Below are positions 1 to 11,343 of a DNA stretch of 64,000 bases, piece after piece. The notes beneath the pieces were generated by a model, which was given only the letters and a program-made list of their open reading frames with translations, had not been told where the DNA came from and did no database searches. Both the position numbers and the translations under genes were made by a program. Each line of letters opens with the position of its first letter. Position 1 is the stretch's first letter. Origin of the DNA: Plutella xylostella (Eukaryota; Arthropoda; Insecta; Lepidoptera; Plutellidae); NCBI RefSeq assembly GCF_932276165.1, contig NC_063986.1, positions 2,244,501 through 2,308,500 on the forward strand, read 5' to 3'.

Positions 1-189
1 CCCTATTGCGAACTTTAAACTACAGACTTCGTTAATATACCATTATTATTAGGTTACAGCTATTAACAGCTAATTAATTAAATTAAATGATAAAGTTCCA
101 TTTTCCACCATAAATTATGTCAACAATGACTTTAGTTACTTAGCAGGCTGCCTATACATAGGTATGTGATGTAAATAATCCACTATATA

Positions 190-300
190 TATTTTTTTTT
201 ATTTATTTATTTATTAAGCTTACATATTAGTTGTAGTTTTACAATGAGTCCCACAAAACTGTTTGTATACAATTTGCCTGTGGGATCGGAGTCTCTTATA
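190..300 (-). mobile_element. LINE 3' end with (AAAT)n tail
   Basis: Read on the minus strand, a short unique segment (about 222-300) runs into a polyadenylation-like AATAAA and an (AAAT)n tail (about 190-220). A tail of short repeats rather than poly(A) is usual for several insect non-LTR retrotransposon clades. Only the extreme 3' end is present, so the clade cannot be named. The reverse-transcriptase element near 61.8 kb ends in the same kind of tail on the same strand. Confidence 0.4.
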
Positions 301-1885
301 CTAAACAAAATACTATTTATGTTTTAGGTATTGTTATACATAATTGGTAATATCACAACAAATAATAAAATTATAATCTGAGGTGAACTTGTATCAAGGT
401 AAGGTATTATTTATATACTTTTATGTTCAGTGTGTTACCTACGTAATTCCTAGTATAAAATAATGTAATGAAAACTAACTATTTATAAAGCTACCCATTA
501 TAAATTCTGAATTCATGACGAAACTTTCTTCGCCTATTTACGAAGACGTATTCGTTCTGTCCCTCCAACATGTAGGCAAGTTAGGTAATGAATTCGTTAT
601 AATCTGATTCCATCTGGCCCCAACGGACTTCCTTGATTTAAAACCTAATTAATTTTAACTTCGCCCATACGTACACTTCCACCGAAACTTTGTACAACTC
701 TTAATCACTGGTTTTATGTTCGTTTTAGAGAACTACTCGTAGGTATTTCTGTCGTGGAGGGTCTTACTAGCTTACGGAGCGCTGCCTTACTGCATGAAAG
801 CTTTTGTTCACTAGTATTTTTGAAGCCAGAGTAGCCCTTTTGGATCTGTAAAATGCTAAAACACGCCAAATAATCGTAATACCTACTTGTCGAGGTATTT
901 AATTTATGTATTTTCTACTGCAAAGACAAGTGCATGACAATTTTCAATTACTTAGACTAGCACCTTACATTTCAGTAGTATTTTGTTCTTGTTTGTGGCG
1001 TGAATTGTTTATTTTTTCCGCTTTCTTGTAGTAGTGATTGTGAAAAAGACAATAGCTTCAAAAGACAAATGTCGCCCTTCTAAACTTTTCCTCAATTTCC
1101 TCCTTATAATTTCATTACTTAAATGGCTGTGTTACTCAAGAAAAATAGGAAGTAATTTTGTTAATACCAATTAAATGATACCTTTTTGTGGCTAGCGTTA
1201 CAAAGACCCCTGTACCTCCTACAAAAAAATGTGTTATTATAAGTTGGTATACACAGACAGATACTAATGAAAAATTGTACGAAGTTAATTTATGTGATAG
1301 TTTTTTTGTCTCTATAGGTATAAAAGAACTTTCACGTGAGATTTAAGCAGACACCTAATCAAATTATTCAGTAAATTACTGGAACAGGACGTTATTACCT
1401 AAGTTTTTCAGGGCGGCAACTCCGAACATTTGGCACGCACTCTAATCTTTACAAGGCCGTTAGTAACAAAAAGCCTTAGTAAGAATTCCGCCGTAAGTTG
1501 TAAACTCCTTAAGTCCTACAATCGCTTCCACAAGCTTCGGTTATGATTAAACTTGGCCTGTTTGTCTCGGCACAATAAGAAGAGCCTTATTGTACACTGG
1601 GGACTTCTTATTACTTGGGTCTTAAGGGTTAAATTCGAATAGATTTTGCATTTAGCGGACACTGTACACAATAATACGGGTTGCGCTAAAGAGGCATTAA
1701 AACAATATGGGGGCACAGGATTAATTATTAACGTAACACTTAGGCGGATGAACAGTAAACGACATAATTTTAAGCGTAATTTTATTTTATTTAAATCTCT
1801 CATTATTTTTACAAGAACGTGTATTTAGTACATAAAAAATAAGGCAAATAAAGAATCGCGACTACCGGTAAAATTATACACTAGA
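301..1885. other. Gene-free AT-rich stretch
   Basis: No exon-like open frame, RNA gene or clear repeat was recognised. Open frames near 1516-1828 overlap on both strands, have unbiased composition and resemble no family I know. Confidence 0.5.
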
Positions 1886-2049
1886 CAGGGTGTTGCCAAA
1901 ACCTACATGTGCAGCATGGTAAATCTAAGACTGAAACTGAAATCAGAATTTGAAAATTCGCGAAAAAAAAGTGATTTCAGTTTCGGGCTTAGATATACCA
2001 TGCTGTACATGTAGGTTTCGGCTTAGTATACCAATTTTGCAACACCCTG
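1886..2049. mobile_element. MITE of the CAGGGTG family, copy 1
   Basis: The ends are CAGGGTGTTGC and GCAACACCCTG in inverted orientation. Inner arms also pair: a CATGT..CATGGT segment near the left end matches its complement near 2000-2016, so the copy is almost a full palindrome. The right flank starts TA; the left flank is GA, so the usual TA duplication is decayed. Related copies lie near 9.9, 11.3, 58.1, 60.0, 60.9 and 63.1 kb. The TA target suggests a Tc1/mariner-type non-autonomous element. Confidence 0.75.
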
Positions 2050-2984
2050 TATATGATTTAAGGTATATTGGACTGTAGGATAATACATAAGCGGCACGAT
2101 ATCTCATGACTATGACGGCTTGTCTTATGGGTCACAAATATTCGACCTAAAATTAAATTTCGAAGGTTTGAATACACATACGCACTTCCACTACCTTTCG
2201 TAAGGGTGACTCTGATACCCAAGACAAAAATAATTATATCGTAAGTGGGTTGCTTGCAGATAATGTATCTGCACAAATAGCTATGAAAGTACCTTCCTAT
2301 GGATTTACCCATCCAGCAAATTTCTTAGAAATTTTGTTCCCAATTTGTTTGAAATTACTTTTATCGTCCATCAAAGAATAATTATTTTCTTTCAAACAAT
2401 CAGTATATATCTACAGCTGAACAATTTTTTTAAAGTTTGAACACCTAAGTGTACAAAAATTTATGAGTTTTATCCTTTTTGAAAAAGTTACAGGACTAAT
2501 TCAAAATTTTATTTATTTATTTTTATTTATTAAAAAAAAATACATGTAACATTATACTAATTATTAGGTAGGTACTAATTTAAACACACAGTTGAAGATG
2601 TATTAAATTTTAAATATGTGGGTACATCTGGTACACATTGGCGACTTGCTAAAATAAAACGCTAAGCCCTGTATACTATGTAAATTGCACAAGCCGGACA
2701 AAGAATAATGCAAGTCAGTTACGTAACGGCTTCAAGAAAAAATCGATTTCCTATTCGACGTCCAGTCGGCTCGTTTACAAAACTGTAAACTTTTTATTAG
2801 TCCTCATTCCTTACATGATTACTTCTTTAGTTACGGAAACGATCACCAAACACGCTAGCAGTTGCGCGGTTACTGCTACATACTAGAATGTTTTTTTAAA
2901 TACCAAATGGAAATGCCACTTAAAGAAATAGTTAGAGTACCTATATTATTTATAGGCTGGAGTATTGTTACAGTATCTAGTAGT

Positions 2985-3242
2985 GATGATGATGATGGCC
3001 TCCTCGTCGTATCCGACGACAGCGACCCTGTCTATCTTCCCGCATGTGCTCTGATGTGGCTGGAGAATCCGAACTTGTTTTTAAACACCCGGTCACATTG
3101 GGCGCAGAATGGCGTTCCGCAGTCCAGAAAGGTCTAGAGAATTACGAAGAGACCCGACTTAAAGACCTGGAAGCGAAACGACAAATTCGAAAATCTCGCC
3201 CAAAGCCCTCCTATACGTATACATACAACGACTCCGGTCAAC
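2985..3242 (-). mobile_element. LINE 3' fragment with internal (twin-priming) inversion
   Basis: The insertion is bounded by a perfect 11-bp target duplication, TATCTAGTAGT, at 2974-2984 and 3243-3253. Positions 2985 to about 3085 read on the minus strand as the element's 3' end: a zinc-finger-like FKNKFGFSSHIRAHAG, then a (CAT)n tail. Positions from about 3088 to 3242 encode the segment that should lie just upstream (WRSAV...SGQL), but on the plus strand. That order is what twin-primed reverse transcription leaves. The related uninverted copy at 7137-7431 shows the normal order and implies about eight residues were lost at the junction. Confidence 0.8.
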
Positions 3243-3763
3243 TATCTAGTAGTATTGTCATATCGAGAGACTCGACTCTAGAATTTATCATATCGGGTGT
3301 AACCTATAGTTACTCCTAGTCCTATATAGTAAGTAGTAGTTGTAAGGATCAAAAGGAAGCCACAATAATATATTTGCGCGTATTACTATTGAGTCAACGA
3401 TTGGGTTACCCATTCAAAGTGGATATTCGATTGGTTCGCCCATTACAACAGATATAAAGGCAAAGAGGAAATAAATCCCTGCCATATGTAGATATTTAAT
3501 TTAGATTACGTTATTGTAACAAATATAAGTAAATATTTATGTAACATGACCTTTTTGCCATCTTTGCAATTATAGGTACATCAATGTAATTCATGATTTT
3601 ATTTAGCAATATTCGTATCATCATCATAGAGGGTATACCTGAATCGTATCATAGTCGTATATTTATCATTGTCATTAGACAATTATAAGATTTTAGTGAA
3701 AGTAAAAAAAAATGTGAGTACATAAGTAAATAAAATCAAAACATTAATCCTTACTTAATCCTT

Positions 3764-3791
3764 ACTAATATTATAAATGTGAAAGTAACTG

Positions 3792-3822
<31 letters not shown>

Positions 3823-3973
3823 TACTCTTTCACGCCAAAACTACTGAACGGATTTGAATGAAATTTGGTATACATACGGTCTAGACCCTGGGAAAGAACA
3901 TAGGCTACTTTTTATCCCGCAATTCCCACGGGAAAACTTTTTAAGGCGAAGCGAAGCGCGCGGGAACAGCTAG
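3764..3973 (+). mobile_element. Short Helitron-like element, tandem copy 1
   Basis: About 210 bp. It starts ACTAATATTATAAATG, contains a (TCTG)n microsatellite, and ends in a GC-rich segment (GCGAAGCGAAGCGCGCGGG) followed by CTAG, with T after it. A CTAG end next to T, preceded by a GC-rich hairpin-like segment and with no terminal inverted repeats, is typical of non-autonomous Helitrons; the TCTG microsatellite form is common in moths and butterflies. The second copy begins at the next base. Confidence 0.7.
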
Positions 3974-4177
3974 TAATATTATAAATGCGAAAGTAACTGT
4001 GTCTGTCTGTCTGTCTGTCTGTCTGTTACTCTTTCACGCCAAAACTACTGAACGGATTTGAATGAAATTTGGTATGCATATGGTATAGACCCTGGGAAAG
4101 AACATAGGCTACTTTTTATCCCGGAATTCTCACGGGAAAACTTTTTAAGGCGAAGCGAAGCTCGCGGGAACAGCTAG
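3974..4177 (+). mobile_element. Short Helitron-like element, tandem copy 2
   Basis: This repeats copy 1 head to tail with few changes, including the TCTG run (shorter here) and the CTAG end at 4174-4177. It ends 130 bp before the start codon of the secreted-protein gene, so it lies in or next to that gene's promoter region. Confidence 0.7.
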
Positions 4178-4307
4178 TATTTAATAAACTTTTATCACAG
4201 ACTCCGAGACCTTTGCTCTGCTTATCTATCAGATATTCGTGTTTATTTATTCAGAAAGTCTAATCACTAGTAACAGTTCATTTTACCGAGACAGTTCGCA
4301 AGACACG

Positions 4308-4697
4308 ATGAAAAATACACTTCTGCTTTTGCTATGTGCGTTCGTTCTTGTTGAAAGTCGCACTACAACGAGTGACCACGGAGACGATGTGAATACACTC
4401 ATTACATGTGAGAACAAGAAGTTAGAGAGAAGTGTTCCGATTGTTGTTAAACACAAAGGATCGTACCTTAAGTTCACAGTGGATAGTGACGGGAAAGCGG
4501 TCTTCGATGAGACCTTCAAACAAGCTGCTCCAGTGAAACATTCATACCCTCCCTCCAGTGGACTGTCTGGAGGTGACACCACTGTTGCTAAGGACCCATA
4601 TGTGAATGCAATAGTTATACCTGATGACGTTCGGAAAGAAAATATCGTTTCTTATTTTGATGTGAATTGTGATAATCTAATGAAAGCAGCAAAGTGA
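4308..4697 (+). CDS. Small secreted protein of unknown function, single exon
   Basis: The predicted protein has 129 residues. The open frame extends upstream to 4239, but the ATG at 4308 is chosen because it puts a standard signal peptide at the N-terminus (MKNTLLLLLCAFVLVES, cleavage probably near residue 17-18). The mature part is hydrophilic, with an acidic stretch, a Pro/Ser/Gly-rich segment about residues 77-90, and only two cysteines (34 and 121), which could form one disulfide. There are no membrane segments beyond the signal and no domain I recognise. TGA is followed 28 bp later by AATAAA, which supports a complete unspliced transcript. Secretion is inferred; function is unknown. Confidence 0.72.
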   Translation: MKNTLLLLLCAFVLVESRTTTSDHGDDVNTLITCENKKLERSVPIVVKHKGSYLKFTVDSDGKAVFDETFKQAAPVKHSYPPSSGLSGGDTTVAKDPYVNAIVIPDDVRKENIVSYFDVNCDNLMKAAK

Positions 4698-4725
4698 AAT
4701 GTTTCATTCAACAAAAATGATGATG

Positions 4726-4731
4726 AATAAA
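4726..4731 (+). terminator. Polyadenylation signal AATAAA
   Basis: A canonical hexamer 28 bp after the stop codon of the secreted-protein gene, on the same strand. Confidence 0.6.
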
Positions 4732-7072
4732 GCTTATTATAAAATGTATACCTACTAAAGTTTTTTTCCTCATGATAGAGAATTATTCCAAGGAAGACTT
4801 GAAGAACTTTTTCTGAACCTACTGAAAAATGTAAACAAAAAAAACAGCTGATAAATGATAAGTACTTTTAAGGCCAGCCTTCGGGTAAATCACTGATTAA
4901 ACCTCACTCCGTATAATCCTATTATATCACTTGCGTGAATAAGAGACTATTGTGTCTGACATCCACTGTATAATGTAAACTGGAGAATTCACAAGCATAC
5001 ATTAATCTGCATTAATTATTTAGCAGAAGCCCATTTTGTGTGTAAAGCCGATAATGTACCCGTGTTTAAAGCAATGAGATGTAATCTTTGGGTCCTATTG
5101 TCTAATTTGACTATCGTTCGAAATCAGTTTGAATCTGATAGAGCTATAGAGTACATTATTGTGTGTGCAATCGGGAGATCGCAGCTTCTGTGAGGTTCAA
5201 AGTTATCGTGATAGGTGTATAAATTAGACCATTAACTTGTGTAAAGTTTGGTGAGTGATTGAGTAAAGTGGTTTATCGGCTTCGGTGATATTGTAATGGA
5301 ACTGAGTATAAGAGTTTTAGGTTATAGATATTATTATTAAAGGTGACTTTAGAGTTTAACATAATTGCGAATTTAGGTATACGATACATGTCTCCTGTTT
5401 AGTAATATTAAATAAACAGAGAATTTAACTTGAAGTTCACGGATGATAACAAGAAAAAAATATCTTAAATGCAGAAATGCTTGCGGAAAAGCAGTAACAC
5501 AATGAACGAGCCTAAATCTCTCGCCGCACTGCACGTCCAAAAATTCAGACCAATGGGCGAGCAGTATTGCTGAGCACTTCGAAAATGGAACGAATCAGAA
5601 TAGCTAATGCGGTGCCGTAGCAGAGCTGCCGCAAATGAAATGCGCCCGGTACAAGACTGCAAGTGAAGCTATAGGTATCCCAAAACCATGCTAGATGGAA
5701 AGGAGAAACTTAGATCTTGTTTATTGCATGTTTATTTCACCAGTTTGACTCTACGCCGATTCGATTGATAAAGGTTGCTGTAAAACATTTACCTAAATTA
5801 AATTTAGCCTATGTAACGACACATCAACTTAAGATGAAAATTTACCCGGCATACTCTCAATCAAGTCCAATATAATTAATTTGGACTCTAAATTACAATC
5901 AAAATTGTGAGAGTTGAACTCGCACTTAGCCGGTTTTATTGTTCCATTATTATTTTTTGTTCGTGTTGTATTGCGACATCAGATACAGAGTGTTACTAAA
6001 AGCTATTTATCTACATGATGGATACCGCTTCGTACGTCTACTGCTGTATTTATTGCACAATTGGGAGTTGCTTTTCATTTCTGAAATGAATGAGTCCGAA
6101 TTCAGCAGAGACTGGTTATGTGGGAGTTTGTACTTTTTGCTCGACTTCGGCGAAGCAAAATTGAGTGTTAGATACACGTTACCTTTAAATGTGTATTTTC
6201 TATTCATCTGTTCCGTCACAGCATAAACATATCACTTACTTTTTTAGTGTAAGTATACAAGGCATGGATGGAATGTACCTATACAATACAGTCAATTGTA
6301 ACGTAGACAAGTGAATATCCACTATTAAATAAAAACTACAGCGCAGCTATTTAAGTTACTTACCCGTTATTGTACACAAGAAACAGAGAATTGAATTCTT
6401 CTCTCAACTGAATTTCGTTCAACAAGATTACTAAGTAATTCCACCAGCATCCCCTGGCTTAATGCTATAAGTAAACAATTACCTTCCACAGCGCTCTATC
6501 GGTATCGATTTTACAATGAAGAATAAGGCAAGAAGTTTACCAAAGTGATAAATTTATGTAAACCGTTCTTTTGCAGAATAATATCAATAATTTCTTACCT
6601 ATGTTTTTCCACATTCATAACATAGGTAGATAGTCATTCGCAATAAAGGTTTTTGAAAAAGCGGTTCTGTAAACCGACATGAGTTCGACCTAAGCAATGT
6701 AGGTATATTGTTTAACTTCGACATTAAGTATGACACGATCGAATCTTAAATTTCAGTTCACACACACCGTTTTAAATTATGAGCTGTAAAACTTCAGTTA
6801 GTTTAAATTATTGAGCTGTGTAGTTTTGAACAATTTCATCAGCTTGTGTCTACGATAGCTGGCTCCATCTAGCGGTGCAAAAGTGAAGTTGTTGGAACCA
6901 TCGGGAGAATCATTAGCGGGAAGTTCCCAAATAAAGTTTTATTCAGCTCAAACCAGTGGGCACACTAATTGAAACTATCGGAGTGTTTCTCCAGAACTAA
7001 TTCAGACACTGGAGGGCTACTTTAGCTTGAAAAAAAAAAACCAACGAGAGGCTACAATCGTACCTTAAGCAG
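4732..7072. other. Gene-free stretch
   Basis: AT-rich. The longest open frames (95 aa or less) overlap on opposite strands and resemble nothing known. No RNA gene, tandem repeat or well-bounded element was recognised. Confidence 0.45.
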
Positions 7073-7478
7073 CGTCGCTCACCTGTCGAACATCTGTTAG
7101 ATCTACTATACAAGTTATATCAGATTTTACAAGTGATGATGATGATGATGTCCTCCACGACGTATCCGGGCGTGTGCTCGGCAGTGGCTGGCGAACCCGA
7201 ACTTTGTTTTGAATACTCTTCGGCAGGTGTAGCAGAAGAGCTGGCCACTTGAGTTGTATGTGTAGTCGTAGGTGGGCTTTGGGCGAGCTTTCCGATGCTG
7301 GCGTTTGGTGTCAAGGTCTTGGAGCCGGGCGTGTTCAAAATTGACCGTGCCTTTCATGACGGCATTTCGCCATTCGCGTCTGTTCTGGGCCTGTTCCTCC
7401 CACGTCTCACAAGATATGTCTACCAAAGCTGTTTACAAATGAGCAACGTTGCTAAAGTTGTTAATTGCTAATGTTCGG
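7073..7478. repeat. Older dispersed repeat split by a LINE insertion
   Basis: Positions 7073-7136 resemble 51749-51812 (both begin GCAGCGTCGCTCACCTG). The match resumes after 7432 with the GAGCAACG..GTTAATT portion. The copy near 51.7-51.85 kb lacks the LINE and therefore shows the uninterrupted arrangement. The repeat's own family was not identified. Confidence 0.6.
7137..7431 (-). pseudogene. LINE C-terminal fragment with C2H2 zinc finger
   Basis: Minus-strand open frame ending ...FCYTCRRVFKTKFGFASHCR..., with C-x2-C-x12-H-x3-H spacing of a C2H2 finger, then a run of histidines that is simply the (CAT)n tail read as protein. The upstream part (about CETWEEQAQNRREWRNAV) resembles C-termini of insect endonuclease/reverse-transcriptase polyproteins such as the R4/Dong type; the clade is not certain. 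It is flanked by an 11-bp target duplication, TTTACAAGTGA at 7126-7136 and TTTACAAATGA at 7432-7442 (one mismatch). It is a severely 5'-truncated dead copy with no RT domain. Confidence 0.75.
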
Positions 7479-8799
7479 TGGCGGTAACCACACGGTATCA
7501 ATCGGTATACGTTTAATGCAACAAGATAACGTCATGGTCCGTAGAAACGCTCTGAAACTTAGTTTTTCTCAAGATAGAGTGACCCCACTCAGCCTGGCGA
7601 CGAACACTCATAATTCACGATCTAAACTTTGCTGGTGACTGTGTTGCCAGGTTTATCTATACTAGACTGAAAAAAATAACTACTATTTAAAATAAGAACA
7701 CTTACTAAAGTATTATGGGGTGCTGCAGAAGCAGTAGGTATTGCAAGCCAATAAGGCGTACTTAAACAGCCCAACATTTTCAAAACTTTAGTGAATTCTT
7801 TTTGGAAATTCATGTAAAATTTCGAATTCCTGGGCTACAATTGATTGAAAAACTGCCATTCTATTAATTATATTAATATGTAAGTAATAAACATATATCT
7901 TTAACGCGCTTAAAGTTGCACACCGATGCTCGATATATTGTACTTAGGAAAATCATATGGGTTAATTTCACCTCTAATATCCACTGCATTTAAAAAAAAT
8001 GTAATTAGGTATGTTTTTTTACACAACACCCCTCCATTTATCTGTCATTTGTGGTCACTATTTCTTTCCGCAAAAGCTAGCAACACTGAGTCGGATATCT
8101 TCGAGAGAGTTCTTCTCTTAGATTAAATCTCTCCGCGCTTGACTAGAATCGTTTTCAACAGTTTGTTTTGTTAAATAGGAATAGTTTGCCAAACTGACAA
8201 CGGCTAACTTTAGTTCATTTAACGTTGTGTAATATTTTTAACTAGGTACTGCGAAGTCAAAGTAAAGTACACTCGACTCCATAGAAACCTACTTAGGTAT
8301 ATACTTTTAGAATTATGTTTAAGACGGTGACAGCATGTCTTTTTTCCCATAGGTAGTCATTATCCAGACATTGTGAAACAGGCCCTTACTATGATTTTTG
8401 TAGACTGACTTAATTAACAATAAGTACCTACGTTTCATTTTAATTTCAACTTTCTGATCAATTTGTTTCAGTAAGTACCTACCTATACTATAACGAAACA
8501 TCTAACTGAAGCCGTATGAACAAATTGTGTTTCTTGCCTAAAATATCTAACCTAAATGGATGACTTGACATGGCTTCTCAGGTTGATTACTCTTTGATAT
8601 TAGATTTCACATTACACTTAATAAATTGTTCAAGTCAAGTTTAAAATATATTTTGATAATACATCGTGAGTCTTTTTACAATGAAAATTTCGAATGAAGA
8701 TAGAAATATATAGTTATCACATTACATATTTATACCTACAAGCGTCACTATATCGCAAATTTCGTTAAATACAAAGATTTGATTGGTGGGGTCAGTCGT
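7479..8799. other. Gene-free stretch
   Basis: AT-rich sequence. Open frames of 60-66 residues are not convincing, and no RNA gene or repeat boundary was recognised. Confidence 0.4.
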
Positions 8800-8940
8800 G
8801 CATTTGTGTCGTTCTATATGACGAAATATTTAAGTTTCTGCGCGAGCCACGACTCAATCTCGTTGTATTATACGTGCAGATTGGACGACAGCTATCGTTA
8901 GTTCTTTTTTCTCCAGGATTTCGCTACTCCAGGAATTATC
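8800..8940 (+). repeat. Dispersed repeat, copy related to 58.2 and 59.9 kb
   Basis: The segment with GACTCAATCTCGTTGTATTA and CGACAGCTATCGTTAG is matched in reverse at about 59885-60000 (CAACGAGATAGAGTCG, CGACAGCTGTC). A more diverged plus-strand copy lies at 58210-58325. Ends and family are not defined. Confidence 0.5.
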
Positions 8941-9290
8941 AACGTAGAAAAAAGGATGTCATGCAGTGGGCACAGAGTCTATACTTTTATGATAGGAGCT
9001 TTTATTGAGATGTCATAAGCAGTCTGATTTGCTGTGCTAATTACGATTCTATTGTTTTGTATTTCAGGTAACGATGGCAGCGCTCTAATACATTCACTAT
9101 AATGAACACAACGAATTAATTAACTGCTTAAAATGACTGAGGCTAAGAGCTTTTAAATGTAATTTAGTCATTTGTTTTCATTACTTGACGTGGTTAATAA
9201 AGATCTAAGTTAGACTTTGTGATGGTGATCTAGGTTTGTTCCTGTTTAATTTAACAATCGAATATTCGTGTTCGAATTAACAAACGTTCT

Positions 9291-9531
9291 GTGTGCGAAT
9301 CACGAATATTGAATATTGTCGACTCAAGTCGAAAGCGTACCTCGATAGCAATTTGTATGACATCTTGATCAGCGCCCCTGCCGGTAACGTTAGAAACTAA
9401 TGAACAGCATAAAAACTCCAGTGAACCACCTATCGAATTACTATTGACTTTTATTCGTGATTCACACCCACTCTGTTTATCACGAGTAGTGTCTACTTAA
9501 GATACAAGATGTAATACAAATTGCTATCGAC
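9291..9531. repeat. Nested inverted repeat (fold-back structure)
   Basis: TCGATAGCAATTTGTAT (about 9343) is matched in reverse by ATACAAATTGCTATCGA (about 9514), with the match extending to the CATCTTG/CAAGATG ends. An inner pair, GAATCACGAATA near 9297 and TATTCGTGATTC near 9450, lies within the same span. It could be a decayed palindromic MITE; no target duplication was found. Confidence 0.5.
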
Positions 9532-9895
9532 TAAACTCAACAATATTCGTCATTGGCACACTGAATAGCCAATATGGCCGCCTACCTAATCCACAAACAA
9601 AGTAAATGAAGTACCTAATGAATGCCATTTACTGAAATTTACACTTTCATCAATGTAGCAGCAATAGCGTGCTAACTGAATTACATTGTGGGTACTCAGT
9701 ATCGCAACTAAGTTCACTGTATATCTAATGTAATTAGTGAATCACTAAAAGCCGCTGAAACCCACCCTCTAATGGGGTTTCATTCCTGTTTTATGACGAA
9801 ATTTATATCGTTATTTACTACAAATTTTATGTTGTCTGAACAATATTTTTACACGCAACGTACCAATAGCTGTTTTTAACAACTTGCATTTATAT

Positions 9896-10039
9896 TGGAT
9901 GTTTTAAAAAGGGCGAAGCCGAAGTAGGAATAAAAAAGTTACTCAGGGAGTCATTCTGCACAACTATTGCTCTAAGATGTTAGAAAATTTGTTATGGCTT
10001 ATACTTTCGGATTACAATACCAATTTTGCAACATCATGT
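9896..10039. mobile_element. Decayed CAGGGTG-family MITE
   Basis: The left end (GGATGTTTTAAAAAGGG) and right end (CCAATTTTGCAACATCATGTA) are mutated versions of the ends of the better copies at 1886 and 63093. Confidence 0.45.
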
Positions 10040-10140
10040 ATAACAACCATACATAAAAGTTGAACTACTATAGCATCATACGTACACGCACCCAAATACG
10101 AGCTAAATTAACCCAATCGAATATTATATGACTATAGAGT

Positions 10141-10162
10141 ATAGAACAACACGGACTCGGGT
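10141..10162 (+). repeat. 22-bp segment repeated at 63021
   Basis: ATAGAACAACACGGACTCGG plus two further bases occur exactly here and at 63021-63042, beside the 5' truncation point of a reverse-transcriptase fragment. The flanks differ. It is probably a piece of an unrecognised dispersed repeat. Confidence 0.5.
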
Positions 10163-10286
10163 GTATGACTGCAAATACTTGAACAAAAAAAAAACAAAAG
10201 CCAATCCAATTTGGCAAAACAAAACCCAATCACGGTGGCGCGCAGACCTTATCAGGGGCAGTCAAAGCGGGCGCAATATCTTTCAA

Positions 10287-10760
10287 TTAGGGAATTTCTG
10301 TGCAACTACAGAAGTTAGTCGCCGGCAGCTGGCCCCAACTTGCCGGCCCGCGGCCACTGGACACTATTTCCTGGGAATCACTGGAGAAGGGGCCTACTTC
10401 CGTATTACGTTTGTCCTTAATGACTGATGTCAGACTGCCATCTGACTGAAGGTATAGTGCCTGTAGTTTATGACCGAGTCGTCGAGGGCCACAGGTCACT
10501 ATAATTATATAATTAAGCGTAGAAAACGGTTTACGTGCTCTTAAAACTGAATCCCTGATGCACGAGACTTCTGTCTTGCTGAAGGTATAGTGCCCGTAGT
10601 TATGAGCCAGTTGTAAAATTTGTGATAATTTTGCAATTAATTCATACATTTTGTATCGCGTGTGTGTAACGCTAGTAGTGAGACCGGAGTAGGCACCCTC
10701 TAGGGTCGTTTGCGTCGAGTCACCACTGTGTTCGGTATCACCCATGTGGCTCGCACTCAC
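10287..10760 (-). other. Unrecognised 157-codon open frame, doubtful gene
   Basis: An open frame of 157 codons with an ATG but no recognisable domain. The underlying DNA holds a direct repeat (CTGAAGGTATAGTGCC at 10446 and 10579), and the region lies among transposon remnants. It may be part of a retroelement rather than a host gene. No splice or promoter evidence was seen. Confidence 0.2.
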
Positions 10761-10867
10761 AACTGTTTGCTTGGCTTTGGTTTCCGTTTGTTTTTTTGCG
10801 GTTTTAATAATGTTTATTATGTCTCCAACGCGGGAAATTGGGTTTTGGTAAGCTTAATTTATTTTGT

Positions 10868-10960
10868 AAGTAGCATTCATCATCACAACCACACAACCCA
10901 TCTCGTCCCCACTCCTGGGCCACGGGCCTCCTTCCAAGAAAGGGTTTTAGGCACGCGAGC
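10868..10960 (-). mobile_element. LINE 3' tail fragment (GATGAT-tailed family)
   Basis: Plus-strand CATCATCACAACCACACAAC, then CCCACTCCTGGGCCACGGGC and AAGAAAGGG, is the reverse of a 3' end that recurs near 18.4, 25.0 and 51.7 kb (consensus CCCCAGCAGTGGGACG then ATGATGATG). Confidence 0.55.
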
Positions 10961-11019
10961 CCTGTGCGGATTGGTAGACAACTAGCATTTAGTCTTATTC
11001 AATTCTGAAAAACATATTA

Positions 11020-11170
11020 CACACACAATACAATACAATACAATATAACTTTATTGAACAAAACACACAACATAAATTAAATTACAAAAGGACTAAGCAC
11101 AATAGGCGGCCTTATCGCTAAAAGCGATCTCTTCCAGGCAACCTTTGGGTGAATGAGAGACTTATTGAGT
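11020..11170 (-). mobile_element. LINE or SINE 3' end with (TATTG)n tail
   Basis: Read on the minus strand: GCCTGGAAGAGATCGC, a short GC-rich hairpin, AATAAAG, then a (TATTG)n tail seen on the plus strand as (ATACA)n at about 11023-11045. This 3' end is familiar from lepidopteran retroelements. Only the end is present. Confidence 0.55.
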
Positions 11171-11343
11171 AGAAGAGGAAGGTGTGTACACGTATTGCAT
11201 TTAAATACTAGTGATATTTTTATGTTTTAATAATAAATACTTAGATACATACATACAAATATAATAGATACGTAAGCATCTTAATCACAAAATATTAAGA
11301 GCAGTGATGAGCCATTTTCATCAGAATTTTAATAGTTTTGCAT

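Noticed and set aside
3780..4030. CRISPR-like or satellite array from the TCTG repeats
   Set aside because: These are microsatellites within two Helitron copies; there are no spacers.
10287..10760. Protein-coding gene of 157 residues
   Set aside because: No domain, no promoter or splice evidence, direct repeats in the DNA, and transposon debris on both sides.
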